Shown: positions 7,801 to 15,069 of the stretch, piece after piece | Layout of the letters: the number at the start of each line of letters is the position of its first letter | How positions within the stretch are numbered: the first letter of the stretch is position 1 | DNA from: Syntrophaceae bacterium UBA2251 | GTDB taxonomy: Bacteria > Desulfobacterota > Syntrophia > Syntrophales > UBA2251 | Direction: 5' to 3' | Length of the DNA stretch: 17,815 nucleotides | Assembly: GCA_002347815.1 (NCBI GenBank) | Contig: DDXV01000081.1 | Span: 1-17,815 of the forward strand | Translations under genes and position numbers: made by a program | Notes under the pieces: model-generated | Seen by the model: the letters and a program-made list of their open reading frames with translations, nothing else | Database searches by the model: none | What the model was told of the DNA's origin: nothing

Positions 7801-10232
7801 TTGGCATGGCCTTTATCCCCCCCTTCGCGGTTCTTCCAGGCCATGACCGGGTAGTGCTGGTACTGGTCGAGCCAGGCGCCGACGAGGCTGTTGCCGCACT
7901 TGATCTTGTGGTCGAGGAAGGAGAAGGGAAGGGTCTTGTCCATCGTCTCCACCCAGAGGGCCAGGCGGCAGAGTTCCACGGCCAGGGGATCGACGTCCAC
8001 ACCGTAGAGACAGCGCTCCACGATGAATCTTTTAAGGATCGCTTTGATGTCTTGCTCGAAGGTGTCATCCTCCGGGCGGCAAGGGAGACGGGTTGTGGAA
8101 AGCTTCTCGTCGCCGGCGTGAACGTCGATTCCCAGAATCGCCTCGACTGAACGACCTGTGTCACCGTCAAAACGGCGATAATGGACCAGCGAGGTATAGA
8201 GTGAATCGGTGAGGAAGCGCAGGGCCGCCACGGAGAAACTGCCGGAGCCGCAGGCGGGATCGCAGACCTTGAGGGCTACGATCGCCTCGGGGGGCTTCGG
8301 CGTCCAGGAGGCGGCCGGGGCGTCGAGACAGGGATGGCCATCGGCGCCCAGCGGGGGATCATAGGCCAGGGGCCGCAGGGTCCGATGGACCGTGGGGACG
8401 GCCAAGCCGGGTCGGGTGTAGAAGGTGCCCGATCCCTTGCGGGTGCCGCCCCAGCGGACCACGTACCACTCGCCCGGCAGGATGACCTTCACGACGAGTT
8501 GGCGGGCCTTCCGGGAGATGGCCGCTTCGTGGACGAGCGCCCTTTCAGGCGTCAGAGCGCCACGGGGGCGGCGGACCAGGTTTCCCACGGCAACGGCGCG
8601 GCGCGCCCAGGTCTCGGCGCGGGTGCGCGTGGCATGGCGTTCGTCGCCGGGTTCCTCGATCGTTTCCCCTATCGCGGCCTCCTCCGCCGTTGCAAAGAGG
8701 CCGCCGGGTGGCTCTTCTTCGCCGGCGGCAGTATCGTCATCATCGCGGGCGACGGTATCGTCGTCGTTGTCGCCGCCGGCGGCTTCTTCATCCTCTTCCG
8801 CTTCATCGTCCTTCCGCCCCGTGTCCTTCATCTTCTCCAGCAGGTCGGCCAAGGCCCGGTCGTCCATCGCTTCGAGGCGGGAGAGGGGCAAGGCCGGCTG
8901 ATTTCCGACGGCGAGGAAGATGACGGGGTCGCCGGGAGGGGCCGTCTTCAACTCGAAGTCGAGGAGCCCTTCGTAGAGGATGCCGATGTACTCGCTGGAG
9001 AGATCGGAGAAGTCCACCGGCGCGGGAACCCAGATGCCGGCCCGTCCCTGCCGGAGCTTCACGCGGGTGCGGGTGAGGCGCTCCAACATGCGGTGGACGT
9101 CTCGGTCGGGTAGGAGCTCCCGCTCGAAGCAGGCGTTCTCGAAGACAAACAGCGCCCGCAAAAGGCCGTCAGTCGAGGCGGCATCGCCGGGGGCGAAAAG
9201 CTCGCCCCCGTAGGCGGGGACGGGAAGCTGTTCATGATGGGAACCACGCTGAACGAGGCGAAAGAGGGCCAGCATGCGAGGCCAAGCGCTCCAGGAGCGG
9301 GCCAAACGGTTGCCGCCGCGGGCAGAGATCTTTTCCAGCTCTTCGAGAAGACCGGTCAGGCCATAGGCGCCGTGGTAGAGGGCATTGTCCCGGGGAAGGA
9401 GATCCCGGGACTCGGCAAAGAGGACAACGACCATCCGCATGACCATCCGCACGGCGGCCCGGTAGATCTCGGCCGGATCGCAGTTCGCGCACTGCTCCTT
9501 CAGGATGTCGCCGTGGCCCTGGACGAGGATCTCGACGGCCTCGCGGACCCGCTCCCCCAGAACGGCCGAGAGTTCCGCCTGCCCCTTGCGGCTCTCCAGG
9601 ATCGCCTCCAGAAGCGGTGGCGGGGCGTCCTTCGACTTCGGTGTCCAAAGGGCAGGGGCAAGGAGTGTCCGCAAGGCGGTCACCTGGCCGGAGAGGGCGC
9701 CTCCCTCGAACCAGAGTTCCACATCCCATTCGCACCAGGCGTCGAAATCGAGACCGGCAAAGATCAGACGCCACTGGCGGCCATTGGTGAGGACGGCGAG
9801 GCGTTCATTTCCCCCGCGGAGCCACTGGACGACCTGACTCAGGGAACGGCGGCCGCGACCGATCCCGAGACGGGTCTCTTCGTCGATGAAGACGGGGAGG
9901 CACGCGCCGGCTGCTGTGCGCCAGAGATGGCGGGGTTTGATCGTTTCACCGGTGACGGCGCGGCGGCCCCATTCAGAGCCTATTTGCGTGCCGCGCTGCC
10001 AGGCACCGCCAGCAGGGGTGAAGCCGCAGATCTCTTCCAGGACAAAGCGGATGAAGTCGGCGGTATTTGTGCCGCCGTCAAGAAGGGCCCCTGCCCGCCG
10101 GCGTAGCTCCCGCTCCTGATAGGAGGACAGAGCCGATGGTTCTTGCTCCGCGATCCGGCGGAGGCGCGCTGCGTCGAGGAGGAGGCCGCCGTGGCGCAGG
10201 CGATCCCAGCCGATGAGTTCGCCGCCGTTCAT
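4857..10232 (-). CDS. Very large N6-adenine DNA methylase (Eco57I/PglX/DrmMI-like), defence-associated
   Basis: Predicted S-adenosylmethionine-dependent adenine-N6 methylase, 1791 residues. The catalytic core shows motif I DPACGSG (658-664), a motif II-type YGVDVDPLAVELC, a CGNSLVG segment, catalytic motif IV NPPW (967-970) and FIVPSGLYSDLG. The N-terminal domain (about 60-180) contains LTNGRQWRLI, typical of the nuclease-like domain of type IIG/ISP enzymes. Where that domain would carry ExK, the protein reads FIDEET, so this part is probably not a working nuclease. An acidic Asp/Glu-rich linker spans about 467-515. The region after about 1150 should hold the target-recognition domain; STNTRTVIAV and the following GH segment match the conserved strand seen there in PglX/type ISP enzymes. 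The start overlaps the helicase stop by ATGA and has GGAGG 6 bases upstream, implying translational coupling. Class 1 DISARM pairs drmD with such a methylase (DrmMI). I leave the symbol blank because the rest of DISARM is not visible. Confidence 0.9.
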   Translation of the reverse strand: MNGGELIGWDRLRHGGLLLDAARLRRIAEQEPSALSSYQERELRRRAGALLDGGTNTADFIRFVLEEICGFTPAGGAWQRGTQIGSEWGRRAVTGETIKPRHLWRTAAGACLPVFIDEETRLGIGRGRRSLSQVVQWLRGGNERLAVLTNGRQWRLIFAGLDFDAWCEWDVELWFEGGALSGQVTALRTLLAPALWTPKSKDAPPPLLEAILESRKGQAELSAVLGERVREAVEILVQGHGDILKEQCANCDPAEIYRAAVRMVMRMVVVLFAESRDLLPRDNALYHGAYGLTGLLEELEKISARGGNRLARSWSAWPRMLALFRLVQRGSHHEQLPVPAYGGELFAPGDAASTDGLLRALFVFENACFERELLPDRDVHRMLERLTRTRVKLRQGRAGIWVPAPVDFSDLSSEYIGILYEGLLDFELKTAPPGDPVIFLAVGNQPALPLSRLEAMDDRALADLLEKMKDTGRKDDEAEEDEEAAGGDNDDDTVARDDDDTAAGEEEPPGGLFATAEEAAIGETIEEPGDERHATRTRAETWARRAVAVGNLVRRPRGALTPERALVHEAAISRKARQLVVKVILPGEWYVVRWGGTRKGSGTFYTRPGLAVPTVHRTLRPLAYDPPLGADGHPCLDAPAASWTPKPPEAIVALKVCDPACGSGSFSVAALRFLTDSLYTSLVHYRRFDGDTGRSVEAILGIDVHAGDEKLSTTRLPCRPEDDTFEQDIKAILKRFIVERCLYGVDVDPLAVELCRLALWVETMDKTLPFSFLDHKIKCGNSLVGAWLDQYQHYPVMAWKNREGGDKGHANGVHFAKEAWTKALKTFVKERLTPDLRSFLAGPSLFSRDVQTEAETVHSDTLAVLARLHELPVHESTERARIYREEVVGAPAWQALKSSLDLWCACWFWPADALDQAPLPTTFHAPLPETRAMAERIAAAKRFFHWEIEFPDVFCTAGSGFDAILGNPPWETLQPNSMEYFSNTDPLYRAYGKQEALGHQTDYFADAGSERVWLDYNAGFAYDSNWMKYAANPFGDPDENEASTDRFTIARGRDNHLYHARWRDARRKSRGFADPAHPFRHRGEGKAYTYKLFLEQAHALLRPDGRFGFIVPSGLYSDLGTVGLRRLFLDRCRWEWLFGFENRDGIFEIHRSFKFNPVIIQKGGATATIRTAFMRRKLEDWENAEALATPYSRAQVTRFSPRSLSILEIQSQRDLEILEKIYTNSVLLGDDSPNGWGIKYAQGDFNMTSDSRLFPPRPRWEADGYRPDEYSRWLKGDWRPIAELWVEMGVDPARTAPAAIELEAWLFDTNAGPEERTARACFIYGHLLKPGDVQRTSWRLRCAQPPYDALPIPRADLPPSVILSREADAWVREDRIEDTALPLYEGRMIGQFDFSQKGWVSGKGRTAIWRDIPWDHKQIEPQYLLSLKTWQEEELSAYLKHYAQFHNEQEVEMEAERLRNPKEFTRWWWPLRRKVAIMDVTSSTNTRTVIAVPLHCAPCGHKSPTLTPANRNHVLPVSTVLDSFAFDFLVRLRLGGNSLIWAVLAESPFIKRWPAIEHWFALFSSRLGITNGLFSPQWLGLQESSLLSPQASWALTNAQRITLRAEADALAFGAFGLSEIDVVDLLSACDYPANEVTTRQSKGFWRVDKDKDPELRHTVLTLIAFHDLEEKICACGGDREKGIEAFLNQNNGEGWLLPETLRLADYGLGHDERAKQQQPVASCLGPRFYDWQLTQYPEESWRECHLHARNLLGETGYQQLLTDIESPTKGQKVSEPPAVYDREGGKQGKLF
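5310..5960. other. Low-GC island inside the methylase gene
   Basis: Hand counts of 60-base blocks give 28/60 G+C at 5341-5400 and 27/60 at 5581-5640. In the same gene the counts are 37/60 at 4981-5040 and 39/60 at 8461-8520. The island covers about residues 1424-1641, the C-terminal half of the predicted target-recognition region. The edges are approximate. The reading frame is intact across it. Replacement of specificity segments by recombination is common in methylases, so imported sequence is a reasonable inference. Confidence 0.55.
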
Positions 10233-13200
10233 GACGCACCTCCGGGCAGGCGCACTTCGATGGCCACGGGGAAGACCTGGGCCGCTGCGGGCATGGAATG
10301 ACGTCGGGGGAGCAAGACCCTCACGATGCGTTCCCGCTCCCGTTCTAGTTGGATACGCACCTCCTCGTAATGGCGGGTGCGGCGGGCGATCTCCGCCTGC
10401 TTCTCCTCGATGGAGCGGTCGATGGCGTCGATCCGGGCCTCTTCGTCAAACAAAAGCCCCTGGCGGCGTTCCCCCTGGAGTTTCTCGATCTCCCGTTCCA
10501 GCTTTCCCAAGGTGTTTTCGGCGATCAGGGACGACACCTCGCCCTGGCGACTGCGGTAGCGCTCCTCTTCTCTTCGCCGGGCCTGGACACCGGCAGTCTC
10601 CAGTTGACCCTTGAGGGAGGAGGTCAGTTTGGCGGCGTAGTCGGCGAGAAACCGCTTGAGGTTCGGGCCGACCTCGTCGAGGAGGTCGCGGGCGTGGGTG
10701 CAGAGTTTTTCATCGCTCACGGCAGCAGCACGGCGCAGCTCCCGGGCGGGCTGGTGGGCGAGAGGCTCGCCGAGGACGCCTTTCCGGACGGGGAAAAGGA
10801 GCGTCCGGACCCAGTGGTGGAAGGTCTCGCGCAGGTCATTGACGGCCAGTTCTTCCAGGCTGACGAGGACGAGGGCCTCGACACCGGGCGGGACTTCTCC
10901 CTGCCGCACGGTCCAGCGGGAGACCTCTTCGCCGCCGCCGGGAAAGCGACGGCGCGTCAGGGCCGCAAGGGCTCGCTGGAGCAGCGGGTGGGACAGGTGC
11001 AGGAAAGAAACATCGGGACGGGGGCAGAAGATCTGGCGCTCGCCGATCTGCGTCAGGAATGGGTCAGGGCTGAAGGCGAGGCGGCTGACGGGTCCGCGGC
11101 TGCCCCGTCCGGTATTACGCCTCAGTGTTTCGTCGATGATCTCGCTCCAGCCCTGGAGTCCCGGGTTGAGGAGACGAAAGGTGGCCTCATCCGGCCGTGG
11201 TTCGAGCTGAGGGCGGCCGCCGCGGATGGCCATGGCCCCTTCGAGGGTGGCCCGGAGCGTCTCGGGGTCATGATCGATCTCGGCGGCCAAGGCCCGGAGC
11301 CGGTCATCGGCGGCCCGTCCTTCAGCCCCCGTTTCCGTCGTGGCGTCGGCATCGACTGCGGCCCGGCCGCGGGCCGCGGTGATGCGCTGATCCAGGTCGG
11401 CCTGCACGGCAGCCACGCTTTCTCCCTGCACCAACCGCCTATGGGCCGCCTCGTCGAAGAGTTCATTGGCGGAGCCCAAATCTTCACGGATCTCGTCGGC
11501 CTTGCGGATCACATGCGTGAGGAAGCGGAGGTCCTGATCCTGGTCCGTAGCAAAGTGATGGATCGTAACGTCGCGGGCCTGGCCGTGGCGATCCACCCGG
11601 CCATTGCGCTGCTCCAAGCGGGAGGGATTCCAGGGACAGTCGAAATGGAGAAGATAGCGGGCGGTCCACTGGAGGTTCAGCCCCTCGGCGGCCGCGTCGG
11701 TTGCCAGAAGAATCCGCACCTGATGGTTCGGATCGTTGAAGGCATTTTTCACCAGATCGCGTTCCTGTTCGTCCATGCCGCCGAAAAGAATCAGGATCCG
11801 GCCCGGTTCGTAGTGCTCCCGCAGGCGGCGGATGAGGTAGTCGAGGGTGGTTTTGTATTCGGTGAAGACGACGAGACGCTCATCGTCGCGCCAGGTTTTC
11901 GCGGACCGCAGGAGTTTTTCGATGAGATCGGTCAAGGCAGCAAAGCGGGCATCGGCGGTGGGATTCTGCTCGTCAATTGCATTTCGGGAAATATCGAGGT
12001 CCATGTCGGCAACGGCCTGATCAATGGCGGTGATCTCGACTTTTAGGTCCGCCGCCACGGCCTTCAGCCAGGCGCCGACCACGCCCGCGGCCGTGGCCTC
12101 GCGAGACTGGGTTTCGCGATCATCGCCGGTCTCCCGTTCGACATTCCGCTTGGCCGCAATGACGTCGGCCTCATTGGCGGTTGTCCCTTCGGTCAACCCT
12201 TCCCGACAGCGCCGCCAGGATTCGGCAAAGGCCGTGGGACAGCTCAGGAGGCGCTTGCCCAGGATCTCGACGGCAAAGCTGCCGGCACGGCGGCGACGGG
12301 TCTCACCGGTGGCCGCGAGCTGGCGGATAGCGGTGCGGAAGCGATCGAAGGCCGCGCTCAGGGCGATCTCTTCCGGGGAGAGTTCGAGAACGAGGGCCTG
12401 GGGTGGATTGCGGCGGCAGAAGCGGGGCGGATTTGTCCGGGCGTTGATTTCCCGTTTCAGGCGTCGCAGGACCACCTGCTGGACGCGCTCCCGTTCCGCC
12501 GGTCGGAGGGCGTCGGTCTGGCTGAACCGCACCGGATCGAGGATTTCCAGCAGGCCCGTGAAGCTGCGGGTGTGGCCGTTGTGGGGCGTGGCGCTCAGGA
12601 ACAGACGGTGTTCAAACTGGGGCGCTAAGAGGCGCAACATGCGGCACAGATCGCTGTCGTCGCCGAAGGGCGAGGGCATCAGGTTGTGGCATTCATCGAC
12701 GATGAGCAGATCCCAGGGCAGGTGCGGCGAGCCTTCCGGCGTTCGGCAGGCGGCTAGGAACTGGGCAAGGACATCCTCCTGCCGTAGATAGTGATAAGAG
12801 GCGATGATCCGGCTGAAGGAGCGCCAGGGGTTGGCGTCCATGCCGAGGCGGCGGTGCAGGGCATGGGTCTCGGCACGATCGACGAGATCAAAGGGGAGAG
12901 AAAACTTGTCCCACATCTCGTCGCGCCACTGGAGACGAAGCGACGCCGGGGTTAGGATCAGGACGCGCTGGATGCGCCTGCGCAGGAGAAGCTCGCTCAG
13001 GATCAGCCCTGCCTCGATGGTTTTGCCGAGACCGACGTCATCGGCGATCAGGAGGTTAACCCGGGGCATCTGGAGGGCCTTCAGGAGCGGCACGAGTTGG
13101 AAGTCCTCGACCTGCACGGCGCCGTGAAAGGGGCTGGAGATGGGCAAACGGTCAAGCGGGCCATCGCCGTCCGGATCGAGGAAAGGCATGGCCGCGGTCC

Positions 13201-13465
13201 AGCGGGCGGCGCGGAGCAGGGCATCGAAATCCTCTGCCGGCATGGGGTCGGTCGCGAGGGCATCCGGAAGCGCAGTGGGTTCGAGAAGGACCTTTTGCGG
13301 CTCAAGCTCCCAGAGGAGCCGCTCCTCGGCGGGAAGGTGGTCGTCCTTATAATCCAGGTGGACGAGGTGGAGCCTCCCCGCCTGACCGTCGAAGGGCTCG
13401 ACGGCGGAAACGATTCCCCGGCGGTTGCGCACCGTGGCGAACATCCCGGGACGGGGAACTTGCAT
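10229..13465 (-). CDS. drmD: DISARM-type SNF2-like helicase DrmD
   Basis: Predicted ATP-driven DNA translocase of superfamily 2, 1078 residues from the chosen start. The N-terminal stretch with PRPGMFATVRNRRG and the phrase PFHGAVQVEDFQLVPLLKAL are typical of the DrmD family as I know it. Motifs: Walker A DDVGLGKT (142-149), motif II DECH (257-260, in place of the usual DEAH), motif III LSATPHNGHT, motif V ATDAAAEGLNLQ, motif VI RNGRVDRHGQ (620-629). A charged coiled coil occupies roughly 960-1060. In DISARM, DrmD is the class 1 helicase working with a methylase, drmA, drmB and drmC. Here a methylase follows with an ATGA overlap, but the other partners are replaced by an ATPase and a UvrD-like gene. 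Start choice: the frame extends to a GTG at 13552 with AAGG 9 bases upstream. The ATG at 13465 has GGAGG 11 bases upstream and fits where the family's conserved sequence begins, so I chose it; the 29 extra residues remain possible. Sampled GC is about 62%. Confidence 0.85.
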   Translation of the reverse strand: MQVPRPGMFATVRNRRGIVSAVEPFDGQAGRLHLVHLDYKDDHLPAEERLLWELEPQKVLLEPTALPDALATDPMPAEDFDALLRAARWTAAMPFLDPDGDGPLDRLPISSPFHGAVQVEDFQLVPLLKALQMPRVNLLIADDVGLGKTIEAGLILSELLLRRRIQRVLILTPASLRLQWRDEMWDKFSLPFDLVDRAETHALHRRLGMDANPWRSFSRIIASYHYLRQEDVLAQFLAACRTPEGSPHLPWDLLIVDECHNLMPSPFGDDSDLCRMLRLLAPQFEHRLFLSATPHNGHTRSFTGLLEILDPVRFSQTDALRPAERERVQQVVLRRLKREINARTNPPRFCRRNPPQALVLELSPEEIALSAAFDRFRTAIRQLAATGETRRRRAGSFAVEILGKRLLSCPTAFAESWRRCREGLTEGTTANEADVIAAKRNVERETGDDRETQSREATAAGVVGAWLKAVAADLKVEITAIDQAVADMDLDISRNAIDEQNPTADARFAALTDLIEKLLRSAKTWRDDERLVVFTEYKTTLDYLIRRLREHYEPGRILILFGGMDEQERDLVKNAFNDPNHQVRILLATDAAAEGLNLQWTARYLLHFDCPWNPSRLEQRNGRVDRHGQARDVTIHHFATDQDQDLRFLTHVIRKADEIREDLGSANELFDEAAHRRLVQGESVAAVQADLDQRITAARGRAAVDADATTETGAEGRAADDRLRALAAEIDHDPETLRATLEGAMAIRGGRPQLEPRPDEATFRLLNPGLQGWSEIIDETLRRNTGRGSRGPVSRLAFSPDPFLTQIGERQIFCPRPDVSFLHLSHPLLQRALAALTRRRFPGGGEEVSRWTVRQGEVPPGVEALVLVSLEELAVNDLRETFHHWVRTLLFPVRKGVLGEPLAHQPARELRRAAAVSDEKLCTHARDLLDEVGPNLKRFLADYAAKLTSSLKGQLETAGVQARRREEERYRSRQGEVSSLIAENTLGKLEREIEKLQGERRQGLLFDEEARIDAIDRSIEEKQAEIARRTRHYEEVRIQLERERERIVRVLLPRRHSMPAAAQVFPVAIEVRLPGGAS

Positions 13466-13654
13466 GTTTAGAGTCGCCTCCAAGTCAAGTATGTCATGTC
13501 CTTTCGAGGTTGCAGAAGGTTTCAAATCACCCAAGCGTTCCTGTAAATCCACAATAAGGAACCTTTAGTCTCGCGAGCAACACAGGGCCTTCAAAATCCG
13601 CGGTCTTACCTCCGGACAAGCGGCAATGGTTAATTGGCGATTTTGGATTGGATG

Positions 13655-13666
13655 GGTATGCATACC
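13655..13666. promoter_or_regulatory. 12-base perfect palindrome over the -10 of the defence-operon promoter
   Basis: The sequence GGTATGCATACC is its own reverse complement. It overlaps the predicted -10 element completely, the position expected for an operator bound by a dimeric repressor. No repressor gene is recognisable in the window, so the regulator, if any, is unknown. Confidence 0.4.
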
Positions 13667-13686
13667 ACCCTGGTTCCTGATGTCAA
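13659..13686 (-). promoter_or_regulatory. Candidate sigma-70 promoter of the defence operon
   Basis: On the minus strand a perfect -35 TTGACA (13681-13686) is followed after 16 bases by TATGCA (13659-13664), preceded by TGG as in an extended -10. The start of transcription would be near 13652, about 100 bases before the earliest possible drmD start. The -35 is strong and the -10 is only partial, so this is a moderate prediction. I saw no clear hairpin-plus-U terminator between the FecR gene stop and this promoter, so read-through from the upstream unit is possible. Confidence 0.5.
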
Positions 13687-13741
13687 GGCAATTTGACCTG
13701 CATCACCGCAAGCCGCATGGTATGAGGCAACACCGTATCGC

Positions 13742-14911
13742 CTATTTTGCTGCCTTCAGATCCGCCGCGCGGGCTGCCCTCTCAGCGGCCTCCCTTGCGG
13801 CCCGGGCCTCGGCCGTCGCCTTCGCCGCGGCTTTTACCGCCGTATCCTTTTCCGTCACGGAAGCGTCGACCGCCGCCTGGGCCTCGGAAGCGGCCGTTGC
13901 GGCCTCAGCCGCCGCCTTCGAGGTCGGCTCCAGGAGCGATGTGCTCGTCCGGTCCGTATCCCTGTAGGCCTGGGTGGCTTCCTCAGCCGACTGCGCGGCA
14001 AGCCCCGCCTTGTCCCTGGCTTCCCCCTGCGCCTTCGCCGCCCTTGCGGCCGCCCCCTCGGCCTCCCTCTGCGCCGCGGCCGCCTTTTGTGATGCCGCCG
14101 TTGCGGCTTTCGCTTCCCTTTCCGCTGACGCTGCCGCCTCGTACAGCGCCCGGCATTCCGCCGCCCAGACTGACGCCCGGACCGCTTCCTTCCTGATGGC
14201 CGCGTCCGGGTTCGTGGAAAGTGCATCGGCCGCTGCCTTCACCACGTCCAGCGCCGCAATGCGGGACGCGTTGATGTCCGGGGCCAGCCCTGCGGCCACG
14301 GCCGGCCAGTTCCGCTCGTAGAGCCGGGAGACTTTCTGGTAGACGGCGTTGCCTTGCGCCGTGCTTTCGCCGGCATACTGAAATGGCTCTTTCAGAACAG
14401 GGCCGGTGATGACCGCATCGCCATGCCGGATGTTGAGATAGGTGTTCCGGCCGTCATAACAGAACTCCCCGTCGAAGCCGCTCAGTTTGCAGACCGCCAG
14501 CGGGCTCTGGAGGTATTCGCTTCGTCCTGAAGCCCCGGACTTGAACCGGACCTCGCCGACAAGGACCGTGATCCGCAGCGCCGGTTTCTTCGTCCTGAAG
14601 ATCAGGATGCCGCCCTCCTCAGCGCTCTCCTGGACCGACACGGTCGTATAGGGGTTGATCTTGAGGAGGGACCCGTCGTCGAAGGCGATCTGCACGGCGC
14701 CCTGTTGCGTCTGGACCATATCGCCGCTCTTGACCGGCTGGCCGGGCATCTTCACCCCATCCATGTTCAAGCCCGACAGGATGACGGCCTCCCCGGTGAA
14801 CTCGGCCACCCGGGCGATGCCGGCGCACTCCCCGCTCGCAGGACAGAAGAGGCATATCCCGATCAGCCCCGAGAGCAGCCACCCTTTCCATCCATTCGAT
14901 CCCGTCTTCAT
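13742..14911 (-). CDS. Exported FecR-domain protein with alanine-rich coiled-coil tail
   Basis: A 389-residue protein with a signal peptide: positively charged start, hydrophobic core, probable cleavage after about residue 30 (ECA/GIARV). Residues about 31-100 form a FecR-like beta domain, with PVKSGDMVQTQQGAVQIAF and DGSLLKINPYTTVSV as the characteristic run. From about 220 to the end the protein is dominated by alanine with regularly spaced Glu, Lys and Arg, predicting a long helix or coiled coil reminiscent of TolA-type periplasmic spacers. Despite the domain name, no sigma factor or TonB receptor is nearby, so iron signalling is not implied. Free-standing FecR domains occur in periplasmic and envelope proteins of unknown role. 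The ATG at 14911 has AAGGAGG 5 bases upstream. It lies 47 bases after the small ORF and probably shares the alpha-CTD gene's promoter. Confidence 0.8.
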   Translation of the reverse strand: MKTGSNGWKGWLLSGLIGICLFCPASGECAGIARVAEFTGEAVILSGLNMDGVKMPGQPVKSGDMVQTQQGAVQIAFDDGSLLKINPYTTVSVQESAEEGGILIFRTKKPALRITVLVGEVRFKSGASGRSEYLQSPLAVCKLSGFDGEFCYDGRNTYLNIRHGDAVITGPVLKEPFQYAGESTAQGNAVYQKVSRLYERNWPAVAAGLAPDINASRIAALDVVKAAADALSTNPDAAIRKEAVRASVWAAECRALYEAAASAEREAKAATAASQKAAAAQREAEGAAARAAKAQGEARDKAGLAAQSAEEATQAYRDTDRTSTSLLEPTSKAAAEAATAASEAQAAVDASVTEKDTAVKAAAKATAEARAAREAAERAARAADLKAAK

Positions 14912-14958
14912 CGCTCCCTCCTTGCCCCCTCCGCTTAGGTGGACTTGTCAAGCGCTTC

Positions 14959-15030
14959 TCAGGCCGGTCGCTTGAGGCCCGGATGCTTCGCCAGGTACTC
15001 CCGCTCCGCGCGGCTTTTCTCTATCTTCAT
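14959..15030 (-). CDS. Small ORF of 23 residues with strong ribosome site
   Basis: ATG at 15030 to TGA at 14959-14961 encodes a basic, hydrophilic 23-residue peptide beginning MKIEKSRAERE and ending GLKRPA. GAGGAGGTG lies 6 bases upstream of the ATG, one of the best ribosome sites in the window. It sits in the 158-base gap between the alpha-CTD and FecR genes on the same strand. I do not recognise the peptide. It may be a real microprotein or a leader that couples translation to the downstream gene. The main support is the ribosome site and placement, not homology. Confidence 0.45.
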   Translation of the reverse strand: MKIEKSRAEREYLAKHPGLKRPA

Positions 15031-15069
15031 CTTACACCTCCTCGATGGCGAATAACACGTAAAACAAGA

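Noticed and set aside
5985..9113. Long plus-strand frames opposite the methylase (5985-6959, 6990-8150, 8334-9113) and plus-strand 9234-10106
   Set aside because: All lie antisense to the motif-bearing methylase, in a region where high GC removes stop codons from other frames.
10349..12046. A 565-codon open frame on the plus strand opposite drmD
   Set aside because: It is the antisense shadow of a GC-rich gene; the opposite strand has all the SNF2 helicase motifs, and this frame has Gly/Ala/Glu-rich composition with no recognisable domain.
3..13552. A canonical DISARM locus
   Set aside because: Only the drmD-type helicase and a DrmMI-like methylase are present; no drmA, drmB or drmC is seen, and the next two genes belong to other families. 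Genes left of the window cannot be excluded.
13742..14260. A DNA tandem repeat in the alanine-rich part of the FecR gene
   Set aside because: The protein is repetitive in composition, but the codons vary and I could not find a fixed repeat unit at DNA level.
13742..14911. FecR-type iron-siderophore signalling
   Set aside because: No ECF sigma factor or TonB-dependent receptor is adjacent, and the protein has a cleavable-looking signal peptide and not the usual FecR anti-sigma layout.
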